A DNA stretch of 64,000 nt from contig DMMZ01000042.1 in NCBI GenBank assembly GCA_003452915.1, positions 7,739 through 71,738 of the forward strand, in the 5' to 3' direction. The translations under genes and the position numbers were made by a program. The notes under the pieces were generated by a model. It saw only the letters and a list, made by a program, of their open reading frames with translations, searched no databases and had not been told where the DNA came from. Origin of the DNA: Clostridiales bacterium (GTDB taxonomy: Bacteria; Bacillota; Clostridia; Oscillospirales; CAG-382). Below, one piece after another: positions 51,017 to 60,557 of this stretch; positions within the stretch are counted from its first letter, which is position 1, and every line of letters begins with the position of its first letter.

Positions 51017-52516
51017 ATGACTATTTTCGGAGCGATTTTGGGATTGGCTGAGTATGGTATTAATAAGGGGCTTATAGAAAAGGAAGATGAGGATTACATA
51101 ATCAATGGATTGCTTTCGCTGTTCGGACTTGACAGTTATGAAAAACCGATTGAAAATATCGATTGTGAGCTTGATGAAATTCTCGGTTTTATGTGTGATT
51201 ATGCTGTTAAGGCAAATATCATTCCTGATAACGGAGTTGTCTCTTGCGACCTTTTTGATGCCGCAATTATGGGGTTGCTTACACCTCGTCCATCCGATGT
51301 CATTGCTCAATTTTACAGCCTATGGCAAAAAAATCCGCAGAAAGCAACCGATTATTTCTATAACCTTTGCAAGGATAACAATTATATAAGAACCACAAGA
51401 GTGGCTAAGGATAAAAAATGGGTAACTCCAACGGAATACGGAAACCTTGACATAACAATTAATCTTTCAAAGCCCGAAAAAGACCCGAGACAGATCGCTG
51501 CAGAGAAAAAAGCACCTCAGAGCGGTTATCCCAAGTGCCTTTTGTGTATGGAAAACGAGGGTTATGCAGGACGGATTAACCACCCAGCAAGGCAGAATTT
51601 GCGTATTATTCCCATGGTTATTGACGGTAAACGCTGGGGCTTGCAGTATTCACCATATGTTTATTACAACGAGCATTGTATAGCCTTGAATGCCCATCAT
51701 ATACCCATGAAAATCGACCGAAGTACGTTTGTCAAGCTGACCGATTTTATTTCTATATTACCACATTATTTTATTGGCTCAAACGCTGACTTGCCGATTG
51801 TAGGCGGTTCAATTCTCTCGCACGATCATTTTCAAGGTGGAAGATATTCTTTCGCAATGGAAAAAGCTCCAATTGAGATTAACTTAAAATTCAAAGGCTT
51901 TGAGGATGTTAAAGCAAGAATTGTAAAATGGCCAATGTCGGTTATCCGAGTTTCCTGCACCGATAAAGATAGGCTGATAGACCTCTGCGATAGGATTTTA
52001 ACAGGCTGGCGTGACTATACAGACAGAGAGAATTATGTTTTTGCCCAGACTCCGCAAGGTTTACATAATACCATAACACCTATAGCAAGACGCAAGGGTG
52101 AATTATACGAAATCGACCTTGTTTTACGCAACAATATAACCACTTCCGAGCATCCTCTCGGCTTATATCACCCTCATGCCGATAAGCATCATATTAAAAA
52201 AGAGAACATCGGGCTTATCGAGGTTATGGGACTTGCTGTATTGCCATCAAGACTGTTAAAAGAGTGTGAGATTCTAGCAGATTGTATTTTAAATGGAAAA
52301 GATATCCATACAGACGAGAGGGTAGCTTCTCATGCTGACTGGGTCGATGGCTTCCTTGAAAAATACGATTCCATAACAGAAGAGAACATAGAAGAAATTC
52401 TTAGGCAGGAAATCGGACTTGTTTTTTTACAGGTTTTAGAGGACGCAGGTGTTTACAAATGCACCCCCGAGGGCAGAGAAGCGTTTTTGAAGTTTATTGA
52501 TTATGTGAATATGTAA
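51017..52516 (+). CDS. galT: UTP-hexose-1-phosphate uridylyltransferase, class II GalT
   Basis: GalT moves UMP between UDP-glucose and galactose-1-phosphate in the Leloir pathway. The 499 residues and the sequence belong to the Bacillus/Clostridium class II GalT family (long N-terminal helical part, KCLLCMENEGYAGR, HHIPMKIDRSTFVKL, GGSILSHDHFQGGRY with the active-site His region). The ATG at 51017 was chosen; GAGGGG lies 11 bases upstream, and the ATG at 50999 would lie before it. No galK or galE is in the window. Confidence 0.93.
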   Translation: MTIFGAILGLAEYGINKGLIEKEDEDYIINGLLSLFGLDSYEKPIENIDCELDEILGFMCDYAVKANIIPDNGVVSCDLFDAAIMGLLTPRPSDVIAQFYSLWQKNPQKATDYFYNLCKDNNYIRTTRVAKDKKWVTPTEYGNLDITINLSKPEKDPRQIAAEKKAPQSGYPKCLLCMENEGYAGRINHPARQNLRIIPMVIDGKRWGLQYSPYVYYNEHCIALNAHHIPMKIDRSTFVKLTDFISILPHYFIGSNADLPIVGGSILSHDHFQGGRYSFAMEKAPIEINLKFKGFEDVKARIVKWPMSVIRVSCTDKDRLIDLCDRILTGWRDYTDRENYVFAQTPQGLHNTITPIARRKGELYEIDLVLRNNITTSEHPLGLYHPHADKHHIKKENIGLIEVMGLAVLPSRLLKECEILADCILNGKDIHTDERVASHADWVDGFLEKYDSITEENIEEILRQEIGLVFLQVLEDAGVYKCTPEGREAFLKFIDYVNM

Positions 52517-52665
52517 GGGAAATGGCTTGTCACTTTCATATAAAACCAAGCGTTAATATACCGACTTATAAAAAAGTTGATTAAAAAATTTCATTAACAC
52601 ATTAAACTATTCTCTTTATTAATGCTTATTTTACTTAAAATATTTTTAAGGAGCTTTTAACGAAT

Positions 52666-53172
52666 ATGCCATTTTTAATACTTCTAATTTTTTTATTCCC
52701 TTTAATTATTATTTTCTTACCGATAATAATAGAAAAAAGAAGAACCTCAATTTTTATAAAAAACAATCCAGACCATGTGAAAATGCAAATTTTTTCAGGG
52801 AGTAGTTCTTCATCTTACAAAATTAAAATTTTCTCAGTAAATGATCAGAAACCCAACTTTATTGGTAATATCCTATATTTGATTCCCGGTAAAAATAAAA
52901 TTATCGCACAGTATAAAGCCATAGACGAAAATCAAAAATATAATCTTATGATAGGAAATCTATTAGGTGGGATAATTGGCACAATAGTAAATTTAATATC
53001 TTTAATTATGATGAAAAAAAACTTAAAAATGGCGAACCCCCTAAACGGAATTACCGTTGATATCGAAACTAAAAGAAAAGGGCATTATGAAATGAAGGCT
53101 GATCCCTATGAGGACACCATTAATATAATATGCTTTGAAAGTGAAAAACCCGATATTAAAACATATAAATAA
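52666..53172 (+). CDS. Small membrane protein of unknown function
   Basis: The protein has 168 residues, an N-terminal membrane helix (LILLIFLFPLIIIFLPIII) and a second hydrophobic stretch at about 100-120 (LMIGNLLGGIIGTIVNLISL). The rest is basic and beta-like. AAGGAG precedes the ATG by 12 bases. I recognise no family. Its AT-rich codons differ from galT. The 149 bases before it show no clear feature. Confidence 0.6.
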   Translation: MPFLILLIFLFPLIIIFLPIIIEKRRTSIFIKNNPDHVKMQIFSGSSSSSYKIKIFSVNDQKPNFIGNILYLIPGKNKIIAQYKAIDENQKYNLMIGNLLGGIIGTIVNLISLIMMKKNLKMANPLNGITVDIETKRKGHYEMKADPYEDTINIICFESEKPDIKTYK

Positions 53173-53260
53173 GTAAAATAACCTTTAGATTTTAAACAAT
53201 TTTTATTTGATAGAACAACATCAAAGTATCATTCATCCTATTAATTGACATATAAAACCA

Positions 53261-53293
53261 GTGCGTACGGAATATCTCGTACGCACCATTTTT
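53261..53293. terminator. Bidirectional terminator
   Basis: GTGCGTACG and CGTACGCAC form a perfect 9-bp stem with an 8-base loop, with a T run on the plus strand and an A-rich left flank, between convergent genes. Confidence 0.8.
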
Positions 53294-53302
53294 TATAAAT
53301 AT

Positions 53303-55930
53303 CTACTTTGTTATCTTCCTCTGTACCATCTTAACAAGCTCCACAATCGGGATAACCGATATTGCAAGTACGAGTGAAATCCCGTATTCGGTTAAAGTGA
53401 TTGTTGCAAAGCCGAACATTTCGGAAAGGGCAGGAACATATATAACCATTGCGGTTAGTACGAGTGATAGAATCATTCCACCATAGAGATACTTGTTATG
53501 TGATTTAAGCCTAAAGACAGAACCTCTTTGCGAACGAAGGTTAAAGGAATGGAATATTTCCGCAAGCGACATAGTTAAGAACGCCATTGTGACACCGTCA
53601 TGACTGTCAACAAACTCCCAAACACCAGACTCTATATAATGTCCGATAAAATATGCTAAGAGTGTTAAAATAGAAACCATTATACCTTGATAAAGTATGT
53701 CAAAACCTGTTCCGCCCGAGAAAATACCCTCGTTCTTTTTTCTTGGCACACGCTGCATAAGGTTAGGCTCACCTTTTTCCATACCAAGAGCAAGCGCAGG
53801 GATGGAATCTGTAATAAGATTGATCCAAAGGATATGAACAGGCTTGAGGATTGTAAACCCGAGTACGGTTGCAACGAAAACGCTGATAACCTCGCTTAGG
53901 TTTGAGGATAGCAGGAATTGAATTGTCTTTTTTACGTTGTCGTAAATTCTTCTGCCTTCCTCAACAGCGGCGACGATAGTTGCAAAGTTATCGTCACCCA
54001 AAATCATATCCGCAACATTCTTTGTAACATCAGTACCCGTAATACCCATTCCGATACCGATATCAGCACTTTTTATTGATGGTGCATCGTTTACACCGTC
54101 ACCTGTCATTGCTGTTATGCATTCCTTGGATTTCCAAGCGTTGACTATACGTACCTTGTGTTCGGGCTGTACACGTGCGTATACGGAATATTTTTCTATC
54201 GTTGCGAAAAGTTCTTCGTCATTGATTTTGTCTAACTGTGAGCCTGTAATTGCCTGTGACCTGTCGGTAAGAATTTCAAGTTCTGTTCCGATTGCAACGG
54301 CGGTGTCTATATGGTCGCCTGTTATCATTACAGGACGAATCCCTGCTGCTCTGCATTTCAAAACAGCTTCTTTTACCTCAGGCCGTACAGGGTCAATCAT
54401 TCCTGTCAGGCCGATATAAACAAGCTGGTTTTCCAAAGCATCGGGTTCGAAAGAAAAAGGAATTTCGGTGTATTCTCTGTATGCAGCAGCAAGCACACGT
54501 AAAGCTCTGTCTGCCATAGCCTTGTTTTCTGAAAGTATCTCTGCACGAAGTGCAGGATTTAATTCTATTACCTCATTGTTTATAAGCGCATGAGTACATT
54601 TTTTAAGCAGTTCGTCGGGTGCGCCTTTTGTGTATTGAATAAATTTATCTTCATACTTATGGACAGTGGACATCATCTTTCGCATTGAATCGAAGGGTGC
54701 TTCGCCAATTCTGGGGTAAATTATCTTCAAATCATTTTTGTTGAGCGAATTTTTGTAAGCAAAGGTAACCAAAGCTGCTTCGGTAGGCTCACCTGTAACA
54801 ACACCGTTTTTGTCAATATTAACATCGGTACAGAGTGCCATTGCGGTTGCAAGCAGGTCGGAGTTATTGGAATGATGCTCAACAACCGTCATTCTATTTT
54901 GTGTGAGAGTGCCTGTTTTGTCCGAGCAGATTATCTGCGTACAGCCGAGAGTCTCGACAGCGGTAAGCCTTCTTATTACAGCATTCCGCTTTGCCATTTT
55001 GGAAACACCGATAGAAAGCACGATGGTAACAACAGCACTTAACCCTTCGGGAATAGCAGCAACAGCAAGAGAAACTGATACCATAAATGCGTCTAAAAGA
55101 ACCTCGCTCTCGAAGCTGCCTGCTCTTATTACACCAAAAACGAATATAAATCCACATATTCCAAGCACCAAAAATGTAAGGATTTTACTTAACTGAGATA
55201 GTTTTACTTGGAGAGGAGTTTTTTCTTCTTTTGCATCGTTAAGAGCCTTTGCAATTCTACCCATCTCAGTATTCATGCCTGTACCGGTAACAACCGCAAC
55301 ACCTCGACCGTAAACAATCGAACTGCCCATATAAACCATATTCTTACGGTCACCGAGCGTAATTTCATCTTCAGAAGAGGTTAATGTCACGGAAGTTTTT
55401 GTAACGGGCAGAGATTCACCTGTTAAAGCAGCTTCTTCAGCTTTAAGAGAAGCAACCTCAATTAATCTTGCGTCGGCAGGGATAGAATCGCCTGCCTCGA
55501 GAAGGATTATATCACCGACAACAAGCTCTTCACTCTTGACAATCTTAACTTCACCGTCACGTAAAACTCGGCTTGTAGCCTTGGTCATCTCACGCAGAGC
55601 TTCGATAGCTTTCTCTGCTTTGCTCTCCTGAACAACACCAAGTATAGAATTCAATATAACTACAAAAAGTATAATGAACACATCGGCAAAGGAATGACCT
55701 TCGTAATAGGATGTAATACCCGAAATTAATGCAGCAACAAGCAGAATAATTATCATCGGGTCTGCAAGTTGTTTTAGAAATCGGCTGAATAACGAAACCT
55801 TTGGCGGATCGGCAAGCCTGTTTGCACCGTTTTGCTGCAAGCGTGCTTCAGCTTCTTGATTTGTTAAACCCTTTGCGGTTGTTTTAAGGTCATCTAAAAC
55901 TTTGTTTTTATCAGATAAATAAAATTTCAT
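53303..55930 (-). CDS. P-type cation ATPase, Ca2+/Mn2+ type
   Basis: The 875-residue protein is a type II (SERCA/PMCA-like) P-type ATPase: N-terminal domain, LTGES actuator loop, PEGL in the fourth helix, the phosphorylated Asp337 in DKTGTLTQN, KGAPDELLKKC nucleotide region, MTGDGVNDAPS hinge, and a set of C-terminal helices. Family members export Ca2+, and some export Mn2+. The yybP-ykoY riboswitch directly upstream points to manganese, as for Lactococcus YoaB. GGAGG lies 13 bases before the ATG. It is monocistronic. Confidence 0.9.
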   Translation of the reverse strand: MKFYLSDKNKVLDDLKTTAKGLTNQEAEARLQQNGANRLADPPKVSLFSRFLKQLADPMIIILLVAALISGITSYYEGHSFADVFIILFVVILNSILGVVQESKAEKAIEALREMTKATSRVLRDGEVKIVKSEELVVGDIILLEAGDSIPADARLIEVASLKAEEAALTGESLPVTKTSVTLTSSEDEITLGDRKNMVYMGSSIVYGRGVAVVTGTGMNTEMGRIAKALNDAKEEKTPLQVKLSQLSKILTFLVLGICGFIFVFGVIRAGSFESEVLLDAFMVSVSLAVAAIPEGLSAVVTIVLSIGVSKMAKRNAVIRRLTAVETLGCTQIICSDKTGTLTQNRMTVVEHHSNNSDLLATAMALCTDVNIDKNGVVTGEPTEAALVTFAYKNSLNKNDLKIIYPRIGEAPFDSMRKMMSTVHKYEDKFIQYTKGAPDELLKKCTHALINNEVIELNPALRAEILSENKAMADRALRVLAAAYREYTEIPFSFEPDALENQLVYIGLTGMIDPVRPEVKEAVLKCRAAGIRPVMITGDHIDTAVAIGTELEILTDRSQAITGSQLDKINDEELFATIEKYSVYARVQPEHKVRIVNAWKSKECITAMTGDGVNDAPSIKSADIGIGMGITGTDVTKNVADMILGDDNFATIVAAVEEGRRIYDNVKKTIQFLLSSNLSEVISVFVATVLGFTILKPVHILWINLITDSIPALALGMEKGEPNLMQRVPRKKNEGIFSGGTGFDILYQGIMVSILTLLAYFIGHYIESGVWEFVDSHDGVTMAFLTMSLAEIFHSFNLRSQRGSVFRLKSHNKYLYGGMILSLVLTAMVIYVPALSEMFGFATITLTEYGISLVLAISVIPIVELVKMVQRKITK

Positions 55931-55954
55931 TGTTAAAACAATACCTCCTAAAAA

Positions 55955-56111
55955 TAATAAAAAAGACCCTTACAGCGTAATCACTGTAAAAGTCTTGCTA
56001 GATACATAAAATGTACCGGATTGACCAAGTAAAAAACACCAAAAGGTTTTTTTTACTGATCAATCCTGAGAATAAATGCAACGCAAATATTCGTTAGCTA
56101 CTCCCTTTCAC
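55955..56111 (-). promoter_or_regulatory. yybP-ykoY manganese riboswitch with terminator
   Basis: The minus-strand transcript starts near 56111 with GTGAAAGGGAGTAGC, the typical yybP-ykoY opening (GGGAGTAGC at 56097-56105). A long paired arm follows (GGATTGATCAG...CTTGGTCAATCC, about 56018-56067), then an expression-platform hairpin AAGACTTTTACAG/CTGTAAGGGTCTT and TTTTTT at 55955-55996. The class senses Mn2+ and, when bound, disrupts termination to allow expression of Mn2+ exporters. Identified by eye, without a covariance search. Confidence 0.75.
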
Positions 56112-56117
56112 ATGAAA

Positions 56118-56146
56118 ATATTACCATATATATGCATTATTGTCAA
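56118..56146 (-). promoter_or_regulatory. Promoter of the riboswitch-ATPase unit
   Basis: On the minus strand, TTGACA (56141-56146), a 17-base spacer and TAATAT (56118-56123). Confidence 0.75.
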
Positions 56147-56161
56147 TATAATAATCTAAAG

Positions 56162-56190
56162 TTGACATACGCTTAGATTTATTATATAAT
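56162..56190 (+). promoter_or_regulatory. Promoter of gltX-glnS
   Basis: Perfect TTGACA (56162-56167), a 17-base spacer and TATAAT (56185-56190), divergent from the ATPase promoter. No T-box consensus was seen in the leader; instead a hairpin AGTTTGAAT/ATTCAAACT (56222-56245) ends just before the ribosome site. Confidence 0.8.
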
Positions 56191-56268
56191 ATTCTAATTA
56201 AAATATTCCAATATAGGATGGTAGTTTGAATACGATTATTCAAACTTTAGAAAGGCATGATTAAAAAT

Positions 56269-57903
56269 ATGGACTACATTGCTTTGGCAGAGTTGCTTTT
56301 TCCGAACGTAAATAAGACAACCGAATACTACGAGGATATGTACCCCGAACGTGTTTTACCCGAGGGAGCTAAGGTTACTCGTTTTGCACCAAGCCCAACA
56401 GGGTTTGTACATTTTGGCGGTCTTTTTCCTGTTTTGGTTGATGTACAACTTGCACGTCAGAGCGGCGGTGTCTGCTACCTTAGAATTGAGGACACAGACT
56501 CAAAAAGAGAAGTTAAAGGCGCAGAGCTTGATATTATAAACGCTTTTAAAGCATTCGGTATTTCTTTTGATGAGAGCATTGTAAAGAGCGGAGCATACGG
56601 TCCGTACAGACAAAGTGAACGTAAGGAAATTTATCACACCTTTGCAAAAAAACTTGTTGCCGAGGGTAAGGCTTACCCTTGCTTTTGCAGTCAAAAAGAA
56701 ATGGAAGATATGCGAAAGCTCCAGAAATCACAAAAAGAAACAACCGGTTATTACGGGAAGTATACAAAGTGCAGAGATTTAACACTTGAACAAGTTAAAA
56801 ATAAACTTGATTCAGGTATGTCTTATGTTCTTCGTTTAAAGTCTTTCGGAAACAGTAACAATAAAATAAAATTTACCGACCTTATTAAGGGTACAATAGA
56901 AATAACCGAAAATGACATCGACCATATATTGTTGAAAAGTGACGGAATGCCTGATTATCATCTTGCTCATGCGGTTGATGATCATCTGATGCGTACAACA
57001 CATGTTGTAAGAGGCGAGGAGTGGCTTCCAAGCTTACCTTATCATATTCAGCTTTTTGCAGCGTTTGGTTTCAAGCTGCCAAAATATATGCACATCGCCC
57101 AGCTTATGAGACTAGACGGAACATCAAAGAAAAAGCTCTCAAAGCGTGATAAGGGTGCAGGGCTGACCTCCTATATTTCGGATGGTTATGCACCCAAGGC
57201 GGTTATTGAATATGTCCTTACTCTTCTTAACTCAAACTTTGAGGACTGGCGAAGAGCAAATCCGGACGCTGATGTAAGAGAATTTCCCTTCTCAATAAAA
57301 AAAATGAGTGCTTCTGGCGCACTCTTTGACCTTATAAAGTTAAACGATGTGAGCAAAAATGTACTGTCACGTATGACAACCGAACAAATTTATGACCGTC
57401 TTACCGAGTGGGCAAAAGTCTATGACAAGAAGTTTTACGGTGTCTTGACACGACAACCTGATTTTACACTCGCAATTCTTTCAATCGGCAGGGGCGGACC
57501 AAAGGCTCGTAAAGATTTTGGACGCTGGGATGAGGTTAAGCCATTTATAGGCTTCTTCTTTAAGGAATACTTCAAGGTAACAGATCAACCCGAAGGTGAT
57601 TTCAAAAAAGATGACATTAAAAACGCGATAACCGAATACCTAAGCATCTATAATCCCGAGGACGACAAGGAAACATGGTTTGAAAAAATAAAGGTTGTTG
57701 CTGAGAAAACAGGTTTTTGTCCCAGCACAAAAGATTACAAACAGAATCCTGAAGGCTGGAAGGGTCATGTTGGCGACACAAGCATGTTCATCCGCCTTGC
57801 GATTACTGGCAGATTGAATTCACCTGATTTATTCACTGTAATGCAGATTCTCGGCGGTGATGAGTGTAAGAAGAGATTAAAGAACTACCTAAAGAACATT
57901 TAA
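56269..57903 (+). CDS. gltX: Glutamate--tRNA ligase
   Basis: GltX charges tRNA-Glu. The protein has 544 residues from ATG 56269; the ATG at 56257 lies 2 bases after AGAAAGG, so the later one is better spaced. The class I signatures are HFGG (the HIGH box, residues 48-51) and KKLSKRD (the KMSKS box, about 288-294). CFCSQKEM and the long C-terminal anticodon domain place it in the larger clostridial GltX subfamily. glnS follows after 17 bases, and both are transcribed together. Confidence 0.93.
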   Translation: MDYIALAELLFPNVNKTTEYYEDMYPERVLPEGAKVTRFAPSPTGFVHFGGLFPVLVDVQLARQSGGVCYLRIEDTDSKREVKGAELDIINAFKAFGISFDESIVKSGAYGPYRQSERKEIYHTFAKKLVAEGKAYPCFCSQKEMEDMRKLQKSQKETTGYYGKYTKCRDLTLEQVKNKLDSGMSYVLRLKSFGNSNNKIKFTDLIKGTIEITENDIDHILLKSDGMPDYHLAHAVDDHLMRTTHVVRGEEWLPSLPYHIQLFAAFGFKLPKYMHIAQLMRLDGTSKKKLSKRDKGAGLTSYISDGYAPKAVIEYVLTLLNSNFEDWRRANPDADVREFPFSIKKMSASGALFDLIKLNDVSKNVLSRMTTEQIYDRLTEWAKVYDKKFYGVLTRQPDFTLAILSIGRGGPKARKDFGRWDEVKPFIGFFFKEYFKVTDQPEGDFKKDDIKNAITEYLSIYNPEDDKETWFEKIKVVAEKTGFCPSTKDYKQNPEGWKGHVGDTSMFIRLAITGRLNSPDLFTVMQILGGDECKKRLKNYLKNI

Positions 57904-57920
57904 AGGAGTTAAATTGCTGT

Positions 57921-59576
57921 ATGGATGATAATAAAAATATAAAAAACTTTCTGTACGAAATAATCGAGTCTGATCTGGAGAGCGGAAAAGTTAAGGAGAT
58001 TCAAACTCGTTTTCCTCCCGAGCCTAACGGCTATCTGCATATCGGCTCTGCAAAAGCTATATATATCAACTATAATGCTGCTAAAAAATTCGGAGGTAAG
58101 TTTAACCTTCGTTATGACGATACAAACCCTGCAAAAGAAGATGAAGAATATGTAAAGTCAATATACGAGGATATTACATGGCTTATCGGCGAAAAGCCGG
58201 ATGCAGTTCTTTACGGCAGTGATTATTTTGACAAATGCTATGAATATGCTGTAAAACTAATAAAAGACGGAAAAGCCTATGTATGTAACCTTTCCGCCGA
58301 TGAAATGCGTGAATACAGAGGAACGTTAACTGAATCGGGTAAAGAAAGTCCATACCGCAACAGAAGTATCGAGGAAAATCTCACTCTTTTTGAAAAAATG
58401 AAAAGTGGCGAGCTGCCTGACGGGTACTGTACGCTCCGTGCTAAAATCGATATGTCGTCTTCCAATATGAATTTGCGTGACCCTGCAATTTACAGGATTC
58501 TGCATACTGACCATCACAGGCAGGGCAGTAAGTGGTGTATATATCCACTCTATGATTACGCACACCCGATACAGGATGCTCTTGAGGGAATTTCCCACTC
58601 AATGTGTTCAATAGAATTCGAGAATCATCGTCCTCTTTATGACTGGGTTGTAGACAACATAGACTTCGAAAAAAAACCACACCAGTATGAGTTTGCAAAA
58701 CTTAACATTAGCTATACTTTAATGAGCAAGCGTTATCTTCGCCGCCTTGTCGAAACAAAGGTTGTTGACGGTTGGGATGACCCCAGAATGCCGACACTTT
58801 GTGCTTTACGCCGCAGAGGTTATACTCCGAGTGCGATTTTTGATTTTGTCGAGAGGGCAGGTGTGGCAAAGAATTATTCGTTAGTTGATATAGCTCTACT
58901 TGAACATTGCATCAGGGAGGAGCTTAACAACTCTGCTCAGAGAAGAATAGCGGTGCTTGACCCGATTAAGGTTATAATCGAGAATTACCCCGAAAATGAA
59001 ACCGAATACTTTGAGATAAGCAATAATCCTAACGATGAAAACACAGGAAAACGTAAAGTTGCTTTTACAAAAGAGATTTGTATCGATGCCGAAGATTTTT
59101 CGCTTGAACCGCCGCCTAAGTTTTTCCGCTTAAAGCCAGATGGCGAAGTGAGACTTATGGGTGCATATATAATTAAATGCAAGAACATTGTCTTAAACGA
59201 TGACGGAAGTGTAAAAGAAATTATCTGTACTGCTGACATCGAAAGCAGTAACAAAAATCCGATAGACGGCAGAAAGATAAAAGGTACTATTCATTGGGTT
59301 TCAACAACCGAGTGTATTGATGCGGATATTTATATATACGACAAGTTGTTCAGCATTGAGAACACCGGAGCCATTGCAGAGGGTGAGAGCTATGATGATT
59401 ATCTCAAAAAGGATTCGGTAAAAATAAAGAAAAACTGCAAGCTTGAAAAATCACTTGCCGATGCAAAACCGGGTGAGCGTTTCCAATTTGTCCGCACAGG
59501 CTATTTCTGCAAGGATATCAAGAATGCTAACTCATTTAATCAAATTGTAGAGTTAAAAGATTCAAAACCATTTTAA
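57921..59576 (+). CDS. glnS: Glutamine--tRNA ligase
   Basis: GlnS charges tRNA-Gln directly. The 551 residues include PPEPNGYLHIGSAKA (HIGH box, 40-43), the NLRYDDTNP block, LMSKR (KMSKS box from residue 267), and a two-barrel anticodon domain ending in a normal C-terminus. Most Firmicutes lack GlnS and make Gln-tRNA with GatCAB, but some Clostridia possess GlnS next to GltX as here. AAAGGAG stands 13 bases before the ATG. Confidence 0.95.
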   Translation: MDDNKNIKNFLYEIIESDLESGKVKEIQTRFPPEPNGYLHIGSAKAIYINYNAAKKFGGKFNLRYDDTNPAKEDEEYVKSIYEDITWLIGEKPDAVLYGSDYFDKCYEYAVKLIKDGKAYVCNLSADEMREYRGTLTESGKESPYRNRSIEENLTLFEKMKSGELPDGYCTLRAKIDMSSSNMNLRDPAIYRILHTDHHRQGSKWCIYPLYDYAHPIQDALEGISHSMCSIEFENHRPLYDWVVDNIDFEKKPHQYEFAKLNISYTLMSKRYLRRLVETKVVDGWDDPRMPTLCALRRRGYTPSAIFDFVERAGVAKNYSLVDIALLEHCIREELNNSAQRRIAVLDPIKVIIENYPENETEYFEISNNPNDENTGKRKVAFTKEICIDAEDFSLEPPPKFFRLKPDGEVRLMGAYIIKCKNIVLNDDGSVKEIICTADIESSNKNPIDGRKIKGTIHWVSTTECIDADIYIYDKLFSIENTGAIAEGESYDDYLKKDSVKIKKNCKLEKSLADAKPGERFQFVRTGYFCKDIKNANSFNQIVELKDSKPF

Positions 59577-59577
59577 G

Positions 59578-59689
59578 AATACTACTTCTCATAGGAAACA
59601 ATAAGAAAAATTCTTCGAAAAAGTTCATAGATCAAAGACTTTTCTTCGAATTTATCACTGTTTCTAGTTCGAATTAGTATAATAAGAAA
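59578..59689 (+). repeat. Dispersed intergenic repeat, copy 2
   Basis: Matches 9036-9126 in order, with the nearly identical core TTTATCACTGTTTCTAGTTC and flanking TTCGAA arms at about 59645-59683 and an extra about 20 bases in the middle. It starts right at the glnS stop codon, as copy 1 does at its gene. Confidence 0.6.
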
Positions 59690-59713
59690 GCCTTGAGAAA
59701 AATTCTCAAGGCT
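59689..59713. terminator. Bidirectional terminator after glnS
   Basis: AGCCTTGAGAA-AAA-TTCTCAAGGCT, an 11-bp stem with AAGAA and TAATTTT flanks; it touches the stop codon of the convergent gene. Confidence 0.75.
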
Positions 59714-60113
59714 AATTTTCTGATTTTGTAAGTCTTTTTATTATCCTAAGAATGATCGCAGTAATAATTAAAAATCCACCGCAAAAAATTACTGTCAAAA
59801 CAAGGTGTGTAAACAATTCTAAATTAATAAAATCGTCCCAACTGATTGTAAACTTGGCATTTTCGATTGTTTTAATTCTGTCTTTCTGGTAGATAAACAA
59901 CCCAGCCAGATTAAATATAGTCCATGCTGACATTATATATTTTGATGCAGGTAGATATGCACAGTAAACATAGAGTGCGGTATAGATTAATGAAAAAATC
60001 ACAACACGTAGCCATCCGACCTTATCACTCTGAATCGACATAAATATATGCATTCCGCAAGTCAATGCAGAAAGTACCACAGATACAATCAAATTGGATT
60101 TTGTTAATTTCAT
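59712..60113 (-). CDS. Small four-helix membrane protein
   Basis: The 133-residue protein has about four hydrophobic helices (8-27, 33-55, 62-76, 100-125) and no recognisable motif. It follows the DUF1893 gene by 21 bases and may be the last gene of the ECF-transporter operon. Function unknown. Confidence 0.6.
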   Translation of the reverse strand: MKLTKSNLIVSVVLSALTCGMHIFMSIQSDKVGWLRVVIFSLIYTALYVYCAYLPASKYIMSAWTIFNLAGLFIYQKDRIKTIENAKFTISWDDFINLELFTHLVLTVIFCGGFLIITAIILRIIKRLTKSEN

Positions 60114-60134
60114 ACGGATTGCTTCACCTCGCTT

Positions 60135-60557
60135 TTATTGTCTTACAGTTAAGAATTCCTTAATTTTTTCATAAGCTTCTTCGGGTGATTCTATAGTTAA
60201 GCATAGTTTTTCAAGCGGACAGTGGTCGTCACCTCTGCGATTTTTTATAAAGGGAACAAGAGTGCCGTAAGTACAAGGAATTTTTGCTTTTTCAAGTACA
60301 GAAACAGCTTTTTCGCTTAATATCTCACCATAAACTTCAGCAACACCGCCATTAATAAATAGAAATGCTGCAGCACCACCGATAACTTTATCCGCCGCTA
60401 CCGAATTATTTAGCGTATTATTACCGTTTTCCAACAACTCTAAAACCGGTTTAACACCATTCTTATCTGAGGTATAAACTTCGTTATCTTTTATCACAAC
60501 AAGTGATAAATTATTTTGTTTAAGCAGTTCCTTCGCTCTTTCTGTTTCCTTTTTCAA
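60135..60557 (-). CDS. DUF1893 domain protein
   Basis: The protein has 140 residues from TTG 60557. GAGGAGG lies 7 bases upstream of that TTG, whereas the TTG two codons earlier almost touches the site. The DUF1893 features are LVVIKDNEVYTSDKNGVKP, AADKVIGGAAAFLFINGGV and a CPLEKLC pair. The deaminase-like fold has no established reaction. It starts within the end of the ECF S-component gene (38-base overlap), so it is coupled to transport, perhaps acting on the imported compound. Confidence 0.82.
   Translation of the reverse strand: MKKETERAKELLKQNNLSLVVIKDNEVYTSDKNGVKPVLELLENGNNTLNNSVAADKVIGGAAAFLFINGGVAEVYGEILSEKAVSVLEKAKIPCTYGTLVPFIKNRRGDDHCPLEKLCLTIESPEEAYEKIKEFLTVRQ

Noticed and set aside
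56191..56268. T-box leader before gltX-glnS
   Set aside because: The leader is too short and lacks the T-box consensus (TGGNACCGCG type) and a terminator.
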